Position numbers and translations under genes: made by a program. Shown one piece after another: positions 29,295 to 38,669 of a DNA stretch of 64,000 bases. The notes below the pieces were generated by a model. It was not told where the DNA came from. It did no database searches and saw nothing but the letters and a program-made list of their open reading frames with translations. The DNA comes from Methylobacterium mesophilicum SR1.6/6 (GTDB lineage Bacteria > Pseudomonadota > Alphaproteobacteria > Rhizobiales > Beijerinckiaceae), in contig NZ_CP043538.1 of assembly GCF_000364445.2 (NCBI RefSeq), positions 5,227,447-5,291,446 of the forward strand, read 5' to 3'. How positions within the stretch are numbered: the stretch's first letter is position 1; the number at the start of each line of letters is the position of its first letter.

Positions 29295-30617
29295 ATGCCG
29301 GTCCAAGCCGCCCCGCTCGGGGGCGCCACCGCGCCCGCGGACGAGAAATCTTTCGCCGACCGCACCTACGCGAAGGTGTTCTGGCGCCTCGTGCCGTTCC
29401 TGATGCTCTGCTACGTGGTGGCGTATCTCGACCGGGTGAATGTCGGCTTCGCCAAGCTCCAGATGTCCCAGGAGCTGAAGTTCTCCGAGACGGTCTACGG
29501 CCTGGGCGCCGGCATCTTCTTCCTCGGCTACTTCCTGTTCGAGGTGCCCTCGAACGTGATCCTGCACCGGGTCGGCGCCCGGGTCTGGATCGCCCGGATC
29601 ATGATCACCTGGGGGGTGATCTCCGGCGCGTTCCTGTTCGTGAACTCCGAGTGGAGCTTCTACGGGATGCGCTTCCTCCTCGGGCTCGCCGAGGCCGGGT
29701 TCTACCCGGGGGTGATCCTCTACACGACCTCGTGGTTCCCGGCCCACCGCCGCGCCCGGGTGATCTCGGTGTTCATGGCGGCGATCCCGATCTCCGGCAT
29801 CTTCGGCAACCCGCTCTCCGGCTGGATCATGGACGCGTTCAACGGCGCCCACGGCCTGTCCGGCTGGCAGTGGATGTTCCTGATCGAGGCGGTGCCGGCG
29901 GTGCTGATCGGCATCGCGGTGTTCCTCTACCTCGACAACCGGCCCGCCGAGGCCAAGTGGCTGACCGACGCCGAGAAGCAGCTCCTCGAGCGCGACATCG
30001 CGGCCGACAACCAGGGCAAGGAATCGAGCCCGCACTCGATCGCCACCGTGTTCCGCAACGGCCGCGTGTGGTTCATGAGCCTGATCTACTTCGCCTTCGT
30101 CACCGGCCAGTACGGCCTGACCTTCTGGATGCCGACGATCGTCAAGGCGTCGGGCGTGCAGGGCAACTTCAACATCGGCCTGATCAGCGCGATCCCGTTC
30201 GTGTGCGCGGCGATCGTGATGGTTCTGCTCGGCCGCTCCGCCGACCGGATGCGCGAGCGCCGCTGGCACCTGATCCTCCCGGCGCTGATCGGCGCGGCGG
30301 CCTTCGTGGTCTCGGCCAATGCCGGCTCGACCACGCTCGCCATCGCGGCGCTCTCGGTGGCGGCGGCCGGCGTGCTGACCTGCTCGCCGCTGTTCTGGTC
30401 GCTGCCCACGGCGTTCCTGAGCGGCGCCGGCGCGGCGGCCGGCATCGCGCTGATCAACTCGGTGGGGAACCTCGCGGGCTTCGTCAGCCCCTACGTGATC
30501 GGGGCCCTGCGCGACGCCACCGGCAGCACCGCCACCGGTCTCTACGCGCTCGCCGCCATGCTGGTGGTCGGCGCGGTCTGCGTGTTCGTGACGCCGGCGC
30601 GGATGGTCAACCGCTGA
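29295..30617 (+). CDS. MFS transporter, anion:cation symporter type (probable tetronate importer)
   Basis: A 440-residue protein with twelve membrane segments. LMLCYVVAYLDRVNVGFAKL in helix 1 (split), FLGYFLFEVPSNVIL and the GLAEAGFYPGVILY stretch are hallmarks of the ACS family (phthalate, tartrate, glucarate and hexuronate permeases). Its position in the otn/ltn/den cluster suggests import of D-erythronate or L-threonate. I chose the ATG at 29295 because the family N-terminus with its F-W-R-L-V-P motif begins soon after; an earlier in-frame start at 29187 would lie in the operator. Confidence 0.88.
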   Translation: MPVQAAPLGGATAPADEKSFADRTYAKVFWRLVPFLMLCYVVAYLDRVNVGFAKLQMSQELKFSETVYGLGAGIFFLGYFLFEVPSNVILHRVGARVWIARIMITWGVISGAFLFVNSEWSFYGMRFLLGLAEAGFYPGVILYTTSWFPAHRRARVISVFMAAIPISGIFGNPLSGWIMDAFNGAHGLSGWQWMFLIEAVPAVLIGIAVFLYLDNRPAEAKWLTDAEKQLLERDIAADNQGKESSPHSIATVFRNGRVWFMSLIYFAFVTGQYGLTFWMPTIVKASGVQGNFNIGLISAIPFVCAAIVMVLLGRSADRMRERRWHLILPALIGAAAFVVSANAGSTTLAIAALSVAAAGVLTCSPLFWSLPTAFLSGAGAAAGIALINSVGNLAGFVSPYVIGALRDATGSTATGLYALAAMLVVGAVCVFVTPARMVNR

Positions 30618-30678
30618 CCGTCGATCCAGGCGTGGATATGCAGAGAACCCCCTCCCCTTCATCCAGGAGCCGCCCCCG

Positions 30679-31587
30679 ATGACTAACCCAACACACCGCG
30701 CCGCGGTGATCGGCCTGGGCTCCATGGGCTCCGGCATGGCCGGCTCGCTCCTGCGGGCGGGCTTCTCCGTGGCCGCCTGCGACGTGAACCCGGACGCCGT
30801 GGCGCGCTTCGCCACCGCCGGCGGCCGGGGCGCCGCGAACCCCGCGGAGGCGGCGCGGGACGCCGACGTGGTGGTGAGCGTCGTCGTCAACGCCGCCCAG
30901 ACCGAGGCGGTGCTGTTCGGCGAGAACGGCGCCGCCGCGGCGATGCCGGAGGGCGCGGTGTTCGTCTCCTCCGCCACCATGGACCCCGCCGTCGCGCGGG
31001 CGCTGGCGGCCCGGCTGGAAGCCACCGGCCGCCACTACCTCGACGCCCCGATGAGCGGCGGCGCCGCCCGGGCGGCCGATGGCGGCCTGACCTTCCTGGC
31101 CTCGGGCTCGGCGGCGGCCTTCGCCAAGGCACGGCCCGCCCTCGATGCCATGGCGGGCACGCTCTACGAGCTCGGCGACGCGGCCGGCCAGGGCGCGGCC
31201 TTCAAGATGATCAACCAGCTGCTCGCGGGCGTGCACATCGCCGCCGCCTGCGAGGCGATGGCCTTCGCGGCCAAGCAGGGTCTCGATCTCCGGCGCGTCT
31301 ACGAGGTGATCACCAAGTCGGCGGGCAATTCCTGGATGTTCGAGAACCGGGTGCCCCACATCCTCGACGCCGATTACGATCCGAAGAGCGCGGTCGACAT
31401 CTTCGTCAAGGATCTCGGCATCGTGCAGGACATGGCCCGCGCGGAAAAATACCCGGTGCCGGTGGCGGCGGCGGCCCTGCAGATGTTCCTGATGGCGTCC
31501 GGTGCCGGCATGGGCCGGGACGACGACGCCTCCGTGGCGCGGCTCTACGCGCAGGTTTCGGGCGCGAAGCTGCCGGGGAAAGCTTGA
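30679..31587 (+). CDS. ltnD: L-threonate dehydrogenase
   Basis: A 302-residue beta-hydroxyacid dehydrogenase: Rossmann motif VIGLGSMGSGMAGSLL, substrate segment YLDAPMSGGAARAADGGL, and catalytic lysine in GAAFKMINQLL. In four-carbon acid sugar pathways LtnD oxidises L-threonate to 2-oxo-tetronate. The specific assignment comes from the linked otnI, otnK, otnC and denD. It follows the transporter by 61 bases and is separated from otnI by a family A repeat. Confidence 0.86.
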   Translation: MTNPTHRAAVIGLGSMGSGMAGSLLRAGFSVAACDVNPDAVARFATAGGRGAANPAEAARDADVVVSVVVNAAQTEAVLFGENGAAAAMPEGAVFVSSATMDPAVARALAARLEATGRHYLDAPMSGGAARAADGGLTFLASGSAAAFAKARPALDAMAGTLYELGDAAGQGAAFKMINQLLAGVHIAAACEAMAFAAKQGLDLRRVYEVITKSAGNSWMFENRVPHILDADYDPKSAVDIFVKDLGIVQDMARAEKYPVPVAAAALQMFLMASGAGMGRDDDASVARLYAQVSGAKLPGKA

Positions 31588-31610
31588 GGTAGCCCGATCT
31601 CACCCTGGAC

Positions 31611-31653
31611 CTCATCCTGAGGCCTGCGCTGCGCTCCGGCACCTCAGGATGAG
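31611..31653. repeat. Interspersed palindromic repeat, family A (short copy 2)
   Basis: CTCATCCTGAGG at the left and CCTCAGGATGAG at the right are exact reverse complements around a 19-base centre containing GCGCTGCGCTCCGGCA. The inner arms seen in the longer copies are missing. It lies between ltnD and otnI, inside the operon. Confidence 0.75.
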
Positions 31654-31726
31654 GGCACGGGTTGGATGATATGGTCCGCTGAGCGGATCGTCGCGTTTCA
31701 AGGATCGGGCAGGGAGTCCCAAGAGA

Positions 31727-32509
31727 ATGCCGCGCTTCGCCGCAAACCTGAGCCTGATGTTCAACGAGGTGCCGTTCCTCGACCGGTTCGAGGCCGCGGC
31801 CCGCGCCGGGTTCGACGCCGTCGAGTTCCTGTTCCCCTACGAGCATCCGCCCGAGGCCATCGGCGAGCGACTCCGGGCCAACGGCCTGACCCAGGCGCTG
31901 TTCAACCTGCCGCCGGGCGATTTCGCGAAGGGCGAGCGCGGCTTGGCAGCGTTTCCTGAGCGGTTCGATGAACTCAAGGCCGGCGTCGACACGGCCTTGC
32001 GCTACGCCGACGCGACCGGCGTCGCCCGGCTCCACCTGATGGCGGGCCTCGCCCCGCACGACGACCCGAAGGCCGTCGAGGCCTACCGCCGGGCCGTCAC
32101 CTGGACCGCGGAGCGGCTGGCGCAGGCCGGCCTCGACCTCGTCCTGGAGCCGATCAACGGCCGCAACATGCCGGGCTACTTCCTCAACGATTTCGGCCGC
32201 GCCGCCGACCTGATCCGCGACCTCGCCCTGCCGAACCTGAAGCTGCAGTTCGACCTCTACCACTGCCAGATCCTGCACGGCGACGTGACCATGCGGCTGC
32301 GCGCCCTGATGCCGATCATCGGCCACGTCCAGACCGCGAGCGTGCCCGAGCGCCACGAGCCCGGCACCGGCGAAGTGGCGGATTTCTTCCTGTTCGACGA
32401 GCTGGACCGGCTCGGCTACGCCGGCTTCGTCGGCTGCGAGTACATCCCGGCCGCCGACACCGTCGCGGGCCTCGGCTGGCTCGCCGCCTACAAGGAGAGC
32501 GCCCGATGA
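31727..32509 (+). CDS. otnI: 2-oxo-tetronate isomerase (hydroxypyruvate isomerase family)
   Basis: A 260-residue TIM-barrel protein with the hydroxypyruvate isomerase pattern: FAANLSLMFNEVPFLDRF, VLEPINGRNMPGYFL, LKLQFDLYHCQI and GFVGCEYIPA. The glutamates in LEPIN and GCEY are the expected metal/catalytic residues. OtnI interconverts 2-oxo- and 3-oxo-tetronate. A Shine-Dalgarno GGGAG is ten bases upstream of the start, and the stop overlaps otnK by ATGA. Confidence 0.88.
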   Translation: MPRFAANLSLMFNEVPFLDRFEAAARAGFDAVEFLFPYEHPPEAIGERLRANGLTQALFNLPPGDFAKGERGLAAFPERFDELKAGVDTALRYADATGVARLHLMAGLAPHDDPKAVEAYRRAVTWTAERLAQAGLDLVLEPINGRNMPGYFLNDFGRAADLIRDLALPNLKLQFDLYHCQILHGDVTMRLRALMPIIGHVQTASVPERHEPGTGEVADFFLFDELDRLGYAGFVGCEYIPAADTVAGLGWLAAYKESAR

Positions 32510-33780
32510 GCCTCGCGCTGGGATGCGTCGCCGACGACTACACGGGGGCCTCGGACCTCGCCAACACCCTGACCAAGGCGGGCCTGCGCACGATCCAGAC
32601 CATCGGCGTGCCTGAGGCGGGCCGGACCCTGCCGGAGGCCGACGCCGTCGTGGTGGCGCTGAAGAGCCGCTCGATCCCGGCCGACGAGGCCGTGGCGCGC
32701 TCCCGCGAGGCGGAGGCCTGGCTGCGCGCCCGGGGCGCCGCCCACGTGATGTTCAAGGTCTGCTCGACCTTCGACTCCACCGATGCAGGCAATATCGGCC
32801 CGGTGATGGACGCCCTGCGGGCGGAGGCCGGCGAGGCCATCGCCCTCGTCACCCCGGCGTTCCCGGAGACCGGGCGGAGCGTCTACCAGGGCAACCTGTT
32901 CGTCGGCGCGGTGCCGCTGAACGAGAGCCCGCTCAAGGACCATCCGCTCAACCCGATGCGCGACGCCAACCTCGTGCGCGTGCTCGGGCGCCAGAGCCGG
33001 AGCCCGGTCGGGCTGGTCGACACCGCCACCGTCGCGAGGGGCGCGGAGGCCGTCGCCGCCCGCCTCGACACCCTCGCGGCCGAGGGCAAGGGCGCGGCCA
33101 TCGCGGACGCGATCTTCGACAGCGACCTCGAAGTGCTCGGGCGGGCGATCATCGACCGCACGTTCTCGGTGGGGGCCTCCGGGCTCGGGCTCGGCCTCGC
33201 GCGGGCGCTCGCGGCCGACGGGCGGGGAACCCAAGACGCCGCCGGCGCGGCCGTGGGCGAGCCGGTGGGCGGGGCCTCGGCCTGCCTCGCCGGCAGCTGC
33301 TCGCAGGCGACGCTCCAGCAGGTCGCCGCCGCTGAGGCGATCATGCCGGTGCTGCGCCTCGACCCGGCGCGGCTGCTGGCCGGCGACGACGTGGTGGCCG
33401 AGGCCCTGGCCTTCGCGGAGACGCACCTGGCCTCGGGCCCGGTGCTGATCGCCACGTCGGCCCCGCCCGAGGCGGTGCGCGCCCTCCAGGCCGCCCACGG
33501 GGTCGACGCGGCCGGCCACGCCATCGAGGCGGCGCTGGCGGCGATCGCCGAGGGGCTCGTCGCCCGCGGGGTGCGCCGGCTCGTGGTGGCCGGTGGCGAG
33601 ACCTCCGGCGCGGTGGTCGACCGGCTGGGCCTTACCGCCTTCCTGCTCGGGCCGGAGATCGCCGCGGGCGTGCCGGTCCTGCGCACCGCCGGACGGCCGG
33701 AGCCGATGCTGCTCGCCCTCAAATCCGGCAATTTCGGCGGCGCCGACTTCTTCGGCCGCGCCCTCGACATGATGGCCTGA
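32506..33780 (+). CDS. otnK: 3-oxo-tetronate kinase (DUF1537 four-carbon acid sugar kinase)
   Basis: A 424-residue protein with LGCVADDYTGASDLAN at the N-terminus, FKVCSTFDST and the C-terminal nucleotide-binding segment VVAGGETSGAVVDRLG, followed by LKSGNFGGADFF. These are the signatures of the DUF1537 kinase family. OtnK phosphorylates 3-oxo-tetronate at C4, giving the substrate of OtnC. It overlaps otnI by four bases and is followed 26 bases later by denD. Confidence 0.92.
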   Translation: MSLALGCVADDYTGASDLANTLTKAGLRTIQTIGVPEAGRTLPEADAVVVALKSRSIPADEAVARSREAEAWLRARGAAHVMFKVCSTFDSTDAGNIGPVMDALRAEAGEAIALVTPAFPETGRSVYQGNLFVGAVPLNESPLKDHPLNPMRDANLVRVLGRQSRSPVGLVDTATVARGAEAVAARLDTLAAEGKGAAIADAIFDSDLEVLGRAIIDRTFSVGASGLGLGLARALAADGRGTQDAAGAAVGEPVGGASACLAGSCSQATLQQVAAAEAIMPVLRLDPARLLAGDDVVAEALAFAETHLASGPVLIATSAPPEAVRALQAAHGVDAAGHAIEAALAAIAEGLVARGVRRLVVAGGETSGAVVDRLGLTAFLLGPEIAAGVPVLRTAGRPEPMLLALKSGNFGGADFFGRALDMMA

Positions 33781-33806
33781 CGCCACAACCCGACGGGAGG
33801 TACTCC

Positions 33807-34784
33807 ATGCACGCCCTGATTCTCGGCGCCGCCGGCATGATCGGCCGCCGCCTCGTGGACGCCCTGGTGAAGGACGGCCGGGTCGGCGGGCAGCCGCTCA
33901 CCGCCCTCACTCTCCTCGACGTGGTCCCGCCATCGGCGCCCGAGGGCTTCTCCGGCCCGGTGCGGGCCGAGGCCGCCGACCTCACGGCGCCCGGCGCCGC
34001 CGAGGCCGCCATCGCCGAGCGGCCGGAGGTGATCTTCCACCTCGCCGCGGTGGTCTCGGGCGAGGCCGAGGCGAATCTGGAACTCGGCTACCGGGTCAAC
34101 CTCGACGGCACCCGCCTGCTCCTCGACGCGATCCGCAGGGCCAACGCGGCTGACGGCTACCGGCCGAAGCTCGTCTTCACCTCCTCGCTCGCGGTGTTCG
34201 GGCCGCCCTTCCCCAAGGTCATCCCGGACGACCACATCCTGCGCCCCGCCTCCTCGTACGGGGTCCAGAAGGCCATGGGCGAGCTGATGCTCGCCGACTA
34301 CGCGCGCCGCGGCTTCCTCGACGGGATCGGCCTGCGGCTGCCGACCATCTGCGTGCGGCCGGGCAAGCCCAACAAGGCGGCCTCGGGCTTCTTCTCGGGC
34401 ATCATCCGCGAGCCGCTCGCCGGCCAGGAGGCGATCCTGCCGGTGCCCGACACCGTGCGGCACTGGTTCGCCAGCCCGGACGCGGCGGTGGGCTTCCTGG
34501 TCCACGCCGCCGGGCTCGACCTCGCGGCAATCGGGCCCCGGATCAGCCTGACCATGCCGGGCGTCTCGGCGACGGTGGCGGAGGAGATCGAGGCCTTGCG
34601 GCGCGCGGCGGGCGACAAGGCCGTCGCGCTTATCCGGCGCGAACCCGACGCCACCATCGCGCGGATCGTCGGATCCTGGCCGGAGGCGTTCGAGCCGGAG
34701 GCGGCGCTCGCCCTGGGCTTCCGGGCGGATGAATCCTTCGACGCGATCGTGGCCCAGCACGTGGCCGAGTTCCACGGGGGCTGA
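33807..34784 (+). CDS. denD: D-erythronate dehydrogenase (extended SDR family)
   Basis: A 325-residue NAD-dependent epimerase/dehydratase-fold protein: ILGAAGMIGRRL Rossmann motif, VIFHLAAVVSGEAEAN, catalytic Ser in FTSSLAVFG and the YxxxK pair in SSYGVQKAMGE. DenD oxidises D-erythronate to 2-oxo-tetronate. With LtnD it gives the cluster two entry points, for D-erythronate and L-threonate. It ends the operon and is convergent with vapC, only four bases away. Confidence 0.88.
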   Translation: MHALILGAAGMIGRRLVDALVKDGRVGGQPLTALTLLDVVPPSAPEGFSGPVRAEAADLTAPGAAEAAIAERPEVIFHLAAVVSGEAEANLELGYRVNLDGTRLLLDAIRRANAADGYRPKLVFTSSLAVFGPPFPKVIPDDHILRPASSYGVQKAMGELMLADYARRGFLDGIGLRLPTICVRPGKPNKAASGFFSGIIREPLAGQEAILPVPDTVRHWFASPDAAVGFLVHAAGLDLAAIGPRISLTMPGVSATVAEEIEALRRAAGDKAVALIRREPDATIARIVGSWPEAFEPEAALALGFRADESFDAIVAQHVAEFHGG

Positions 34785-34788
34785 AGCC

Positions 34789-35190
34789 TCAGGCGAGGGC
34801 GGAGCGGATGTCGGTCTGCGGGAAATCGTCGCCGACATAGAGCAGCGGCACGCCGTGCACCTGCGCGCAGGCATAGGCGAAGCAGTCGCCGAGGTTCAGG
34901 CGCGCCGGGTGGCGGCCCTTGCCGTAGCGGGCATGGGCCGCAACGGCGATGCTGATTTCTGCAAGGCCGAGGGCGACCACCTTGATACCGACCGTCTCGC
35001 GGAAGCTGTTCACGAGTCTCTCGGCGGTCTCAGGCGGCAGCGACTGAATGCGAGCCACCGCCAAGACAGCCTCGAACTGGGCGAGGGCGCTGGTCAGACG
35101 ATAAGGAGCTTGGCGGAGACAATCTGCCACCCGTTCATAGCCCTGCTCCCGGCACAGGATCGCCACCAGCGCCGACGCATCGATGAACAT
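34789..35190 (-). CDS. vapC: PIN-domain ribonuclease toxin VapC
   Basis: A 133-residue PIN-domain protein: [19 protein letters not shown] with the first catalytic aspartate at residue 4, a central glutamate in FEAVLA, and the C-terminal acidic pair in LNLGDCFAYACA and LLYVGDDF. VapC toxins cleave specific RNAs, often initiator tRNA. Its start overlaps the end of vapB by one base, as in translationally coupled TA operons. Codon use is less GC-biased than that of the neighbours, which fits gain by transfer. Confidence 0.92.
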   Translation of the reverse strand: MFIDASALVAILCREQGYERVADCLRQAPYRLTSALAQFEAVLAVARIQSLPPETAERLVNSFRETVGIKVVALGLAEISIAVAAHARYGKGRHPARLNLGDCFAYACAQVHGVPLLYVGDDFPQTDIRSALA

Positions 35191-35429
35191 CAGTCCTCAT
35201 AGAGGCTGTCGTAGAAGGTCTTGTCGGCCTTGAGGCCGGTCTTCGGGTAGGCGGCAAGGGCCTCCTGTATCGGGCGAATCTTCTCCAGAAATTCGGTCAG
35301 CGACTCGTCCCGCCGATCCAGCTCGTTCTGAAGCGCGATCCGCACCGCCTCGGTCTTGCTCACGCCGGCCCGCGATGCCAGCTTCTCGGCCAGCTGATTC
35401 ACCACTTCGCTGCGGATGTTGAGCGGCAC
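35190..35429 (-). CDS. vapB: VapB-type antitoxin
   Basis: A 79-residue protein with an N-terminal ribbon-helix-helix-like DNA-binding segment ([20 protein letters not shown], then [15 protein letters not shown]) and a C-terminal tail that ends [10 protein letters not shown] and would wrap the toxin. This matches the PSK-type VapB/Rv0623 family. It is the first gene of the vapBC operon and should repress it through the inverted repeat just upstream. Confidence 0.92.
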   Translation of the reverse strand: MPLNIRSEVVNQLAEKLASRAGVSKTEAVRIALQNELDRRDESLTEFLEKIRPIQEALAAYPKTGLKADKTFYDSLYED

Positions 35430-35439
35430 GATCGCCTCC

Positions 35440-35468
35440 GTGTAGACACGCGAGGCTAGTGTCTACAC
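35440..35468. promoter_or_regulatory. Perfect 10+9+10 inverted repeat, vapBC operator
   Basis: GTGTAGACAC (35440-35449) and GTGTCTACAC (35459-35468) are exact reverse complements separated by nine bases. Each arm is itself a near-palindrome (GTGT..ACAC). It lies 11 bases upstream of the vapB start and 45 bases upstream of recQ, so VapB binding could also affect recQ. Confidence 0.8.
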
Positions 35469-35512
35469 ATCCGCGCCGCAAGCCCGGTGCAGACACCCGA
35501 TCAAGGATCCCG

Positions 35513-37354
35513 ATGACCCGCCTCGACGAGGCCCGCGCCGCGCTGAAGAAGACGTTCGGTTACGAGGATTTCCGGCCCGGACAGGACGAGGTCATCGGCG
35601 CGGTGCTCGACGGTGCCGACGTGTTCGCCGTAATGCCCACGGGCTCGGGCAAGTCGATGACCTACCAGCTCCCGGCGCTGGTCGATCCGGGGCTCACCGT
35701 GGTGGTCTCGCCGCTCATCGCGCTGATGCACGATCAGGTGCAGCAGATGCGCAGCGTCGGCATCCAGGCCGCGACCCTCAACTCGACGGTGGCCGAAACG
35801 GAATCCCGCGAGACGTGGCGCACCCTGCGCTCCGGCGACCTGCGACTGCTGTTCGTCTCGCCGGAGCGCCTGCTGATGGACGGCTGCATGGACGCCCTGC
35901 GCGGGGCCGGCGTCCGGCGGCTGGCCGTCGACGAGGCGCATTGCGTCTCGCAATGGGGCCATGATTTCCGGCCGGAGTACCGGGAGATCGCCCGCGCCCG
36001 GACCGCGCTGGGCAACGTCCAGACCGTGGCGCTCACCGCCACGGCCGACGCCGCCACCCGCGCCGAGATCGCCGAGCGGCTGTTCCCGCAGGACCGGCCC
36101 CCGAGGATCTTCGTCCACTCCTTCGACCGGCCGAACATCCGGCTGACGTTCCAGCCCAAGGACAACCCGGCCCGGCAGATCGAGCGCTTCCTGAAGCACC
36201 GGCGTTCGGAGAGCGGGATCATCTACTGCTCGTCCCGCAAGCGCACGGAACAGCTCGCCGAGACCCTGCGGAAGGACGGGTTCGACGCCCTGCCCTATCA
36301 TGCCGGCCTCGACCAGGGCACGCGGATGCGCAACCAGGACCGGTTCCTGCAGGAGGACGGGGTGGTGATGACCGCCACCGTCGCGTTCGGCATGGGCATC
36401 AACAAGCCGGACGTGCGCTTCGTCTGCCATGCCGACATGCCCAACAACGTCGAGGGTTACTACCAGGAGATCGGCCGCGCCGGCCGCGACGGGCTGCCCG
36501 CCGACACGCTGACTCTCTACGGCCTCGACGACATGGCGCTCCGGCGCCGCCAGATCGACGAGAAGGAGATCTCCGACGACCGCCGCCGGGTCGAGCGGCG
36601 CAAGCTCGAGGCGATGATCACCCTGTGCGAGGGGGCCGCCTGCCGCCGCCAGTCGCTACTCGCCTATTTCGGCGAGGCGAGCGGCGCCTGCGGCCGCTGC
36701 GACCTGTGCCGCGGCGGCGTCACCCTGGTGGACGGCACGGTCTCGGCCCAGAAGATCCTCTCGGCGATCGTGCGCACCGGCCAGCGCTTCGGCGCGGCCT
36801 ATATCTGCGACGTGGTGCACGGGAAGGAGAGCGACCAGATCCGCCGCAACGGGCACGCGAGCCTCAAGACCTTCGGGGTCGGCGCCGACAAGCCGGTGGC
36901 GGCGTGGCGGGCGATCCTGCGCCAGCTCTTCGCCGCCGGAGCGATCGCCGAGAACGCCGACGGCTACGGCGGCCTGTCGATGACCGAGAAGGGCGAGGCG
37001 ATCCTCTACGGGCGGGAGCCGGTGCAGCTCCGCCCGGATCCGGAGCCGAAGGCCGAGACGCGCGAGCGCCGCCGCGCCGCGCCGCGGGAGGACGGCGAGA
37101 TCGCCCTGTCCGAGACGGACGAGGCTCTGTTCCAGCACCTGCGCGGCCTGCGCGCCACCCTCGCCCGGGCGGAGGGGATCGCGGCCTTCATGGTCTTTCC
37201 CGATCGCACGCTGATCGAGATGGCCCGTCAGAAGCCCGTCGACCTCTGGGCGCTGCGCACCGTCCACGGCGTCGGCGAGCGCAAGCGCGAGGCCTACGGC
37301 GAGAAGTTCGTGGCGGCCATCGCCGAGTTCCTGGCACATCCCCCGGTGGCGTGA
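35513..37354 (+). CDS. recQ: ATP-dependent DNA helicase RecQ
   Basis: A 613-residue superfamily 2 helicase: [15 protein letters not shown], Walker [14 protein letters not shown] box in [16 protein letters not shown], motif III TATAD, and motif [12 protein letters not shown]. The RQC zinc-binding cysteines appear as [12 protein letters not shown] and CGRCDLC, and a C-terminal HRDC domain (about residues 530-605) follows. Length is normal for bacterial RecQ. It unwinds DNA in recombination and fork repair. I took the ATG at 35513, because residues before it do not belong to the family. Confidence 0.95.
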   Translation: MTRLDEARAALKKTFGYEDFRPGQDEVIGAVLDGADVFAVMPTGSGKSMTYQLPALVDPGLTVVVSPLIALMHDQVQQMRSVGIQAATLNSTVAETESRETWRTLRSGDLRLLFVSPERLLMDGCMDALRGAGVRRLAVDEAHCVSQWGHDFRPEYREIARARTALGNVQTVALTATADAATRAEIAERLFPQDRPPRIFVHSFDRPNIRLTFQPKDNPARQIERFLKHRRSESGIIYCSSRKRTEQLAETLRKDGFDALPYHAGLDQGTRMRNQDRFLQEDGVVMTATVAFGMGINKPDVRFVCHADMPNNVEGYYQEIGRAGRDGLPADTLTLYGLDDMALRRRQIDEKEISDDRRRVERRKLEAMITLCEGAACRRQSLLAYFGEASGACGRCDLCRGGVTLVDGTVSAQKILSAIVRTGQRFGAAYICDVVHGKESDQIRRNGHASLKTFGVGADKPVAAWRAILRQLFAAGAIAENADGYGGLSMTEKGEAILYGREPVQLRPDPEPKAETRERRRAAPREDGEIALSETDEALFQHLRGLRATLARAEGIAAFMVFPDRTLIEMARQKPVDLWALRTVHGVGERKREAYGEKFVAAIAEFLAHPPVA

Positions 37355-37439
37355 GCCGGGGGATGGCGGGGCCGGTCCTGGCGTGTCGCGCGGGATCGTG
37401 TAGGGAGGGCGCCCCTCCAGCGAATCGATCGGAACCGTC

Positions 37440-38669
37440 ATTTCGATATCCGCGCCCGTCGCCGAAGCCCCGTCCCGGACGGCTCCGGACGAGACCGAAA
37501 CCCGATCGGGCCGGCGCGATCCGCGGACGCTGACGTCCCGCATCGTATTCTACCTGCCGGGCTTCGACCCCCGCGAGCCCGAGACTTACTGGGGCCTGTT
37601 CCGCCGGGAGGCCCGCCTCACCGCGACGCGTCGCGGCGCGGCGATCACGGTGGGTGATCCGATCCGCTCGGCGGACGGGCTCGAACTGGCCTGGACGGTG
37701 CGCTCGCGCGGCGTCACCACCCGCTACGTCCTCCTGCGCTGGGAGGATCTCGTCCGCGCGCGGTTCCCGCAATCCGGCTGGGCGCGCCTGCGGGGCGTGC
37801 CGGCGCTGCTGTGGCGGCTGTGGCGCTCCGGCTACGCCGCCGACCTGCGCCGGGAGGGGTGGCGCTTCTCCACGGTGATCTTCGGCGTCCACGGGATCTA
37901 CCTGGCGCTCGTCCTCCTCAGCCTCGGGCTGGCGGGGAGCCTCGCCGCCCTGGCCCCGTCCGTCCTGCAGCCCTGGCCTCTGCTGGCGGTGCCGCCGCTC
38001 GCCTACGCGATCCTCGCCGGGCTGATGCGGCTGACCCGCGGCAAGCCGCTCTACGTCTCCCATCTCGTGGACGACACGGCCTTCACGCACGCCTACGCGG
38101 CGGGCCACGCGCCCGAAATCGCCCCCCGCCTCGATGCCTTCGCGAACCGCATCCGGGCCGCCGAGGGGCAGGCCGACGAGGTGGTGGTGATCGGGCATTC
38201 CTCGTCGAGCTTCCTCGGGATCGAGGTTCTGGACCGGGTGCTCGCCCGGGATCCGGGCTTCGGCGGCCGCGGCACGCCGGTCTCGTTCATGAGCATCGGC
38301 AGCGTCATCCCGTGGCTCGGGCTGGATCCGGCTGCGTGCGGGTTCCGCGACGCGCTGCTGCGCTTCGGCCGGGCGCGGCAGATCCGCTGGATCGACGTGC
38401 GCGCCCCCTGGGACTGGCTGTCGATCCACGGGCAGAGCCCGCTGGCCGCCTGCGCCCTGGCGCTGCCCGATCCCGAACGTCCGGCCGTGCTCGGGGTGAT
38501 GATCAACGACCTGATCACGGGAGCCGACGTCGGCCGGCGCCAGTGGAACCTGTTCCAGATGCATTTCCAGCTGCTCATGGCGAGTCAGAGCCGGACCGGA
38601 TTCGACTATCTCGACCTGATGACGGGGCCCGAGCCGGTGTACGCCCTCGCCCCGGTGCCGGGTGGGTGA
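37440..38669 (+). CDS. Membrane alpha/beta-hydrolase-like protein with a non-standard start (ATT?)
   Basis: Coding character begins well before the first standard start in frame (GTG 37650): the upstream part reads RIVFYLPGFDPREPETYWGL, a sensible domain start. The frame opens after a TAG at 37401-37403 and contains no ATG, GTG or TTG before 37650. The best candidate is ATT at 37440, six bases after GGA. From there the protein has about 409 residues, two membrane segments (about residues 155-210) and a nucleophile-elbow motif VVIGHSSSSFLG suggesting a serine hydrolase. The ATT may be a mutated ATG (G to T). Function is unknown; it stands alone between recQ and purL. Confidence 0.6.
   Translation: MSISAPVAEAPSRTAPDETETRSGRRDPRTLTSRIVFYLPGFDPREPETYWGLFRREARLTATRRGAAITVGDPIRSADGLELAWTVRSRGVTTRYVLLRWEDLVRARFPQSGWARLRGVPALLWRLWRSGYAADLRREGWRFSTVIFGVHGIYLALVLLSLGLAGSLAALAPSVLQPWPLLAVPPLAYAILAGLMRLTRGKPLYVSHLVDDTAFTHAYAAGHAPEIAPRLDAFANRIRAAEGQADEVVVIGHSSSSFLGIEVLDRVLARDPGFGGRGTPVSFMSIGSVIPWLGLDPAACGFRDALLRFGRARQIRWIDVRAPWDWLSIHGQSPLAACALALPDPERPAVLGVMINDLITGADVGRRQWNLFQMHFQLLMASQSRTGFDYLDLMTGPEPVYALAPVPGG

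Noticed and set aside
31675..31687. 13-bp palindrome TCCGCT-G-AGCGGA before otnI
   Set aside because: Short, GC-rich and next to the ribosome binding site within an operon; no second copy was seen at the LacI or transporter promoters, so I did not call it an operator.
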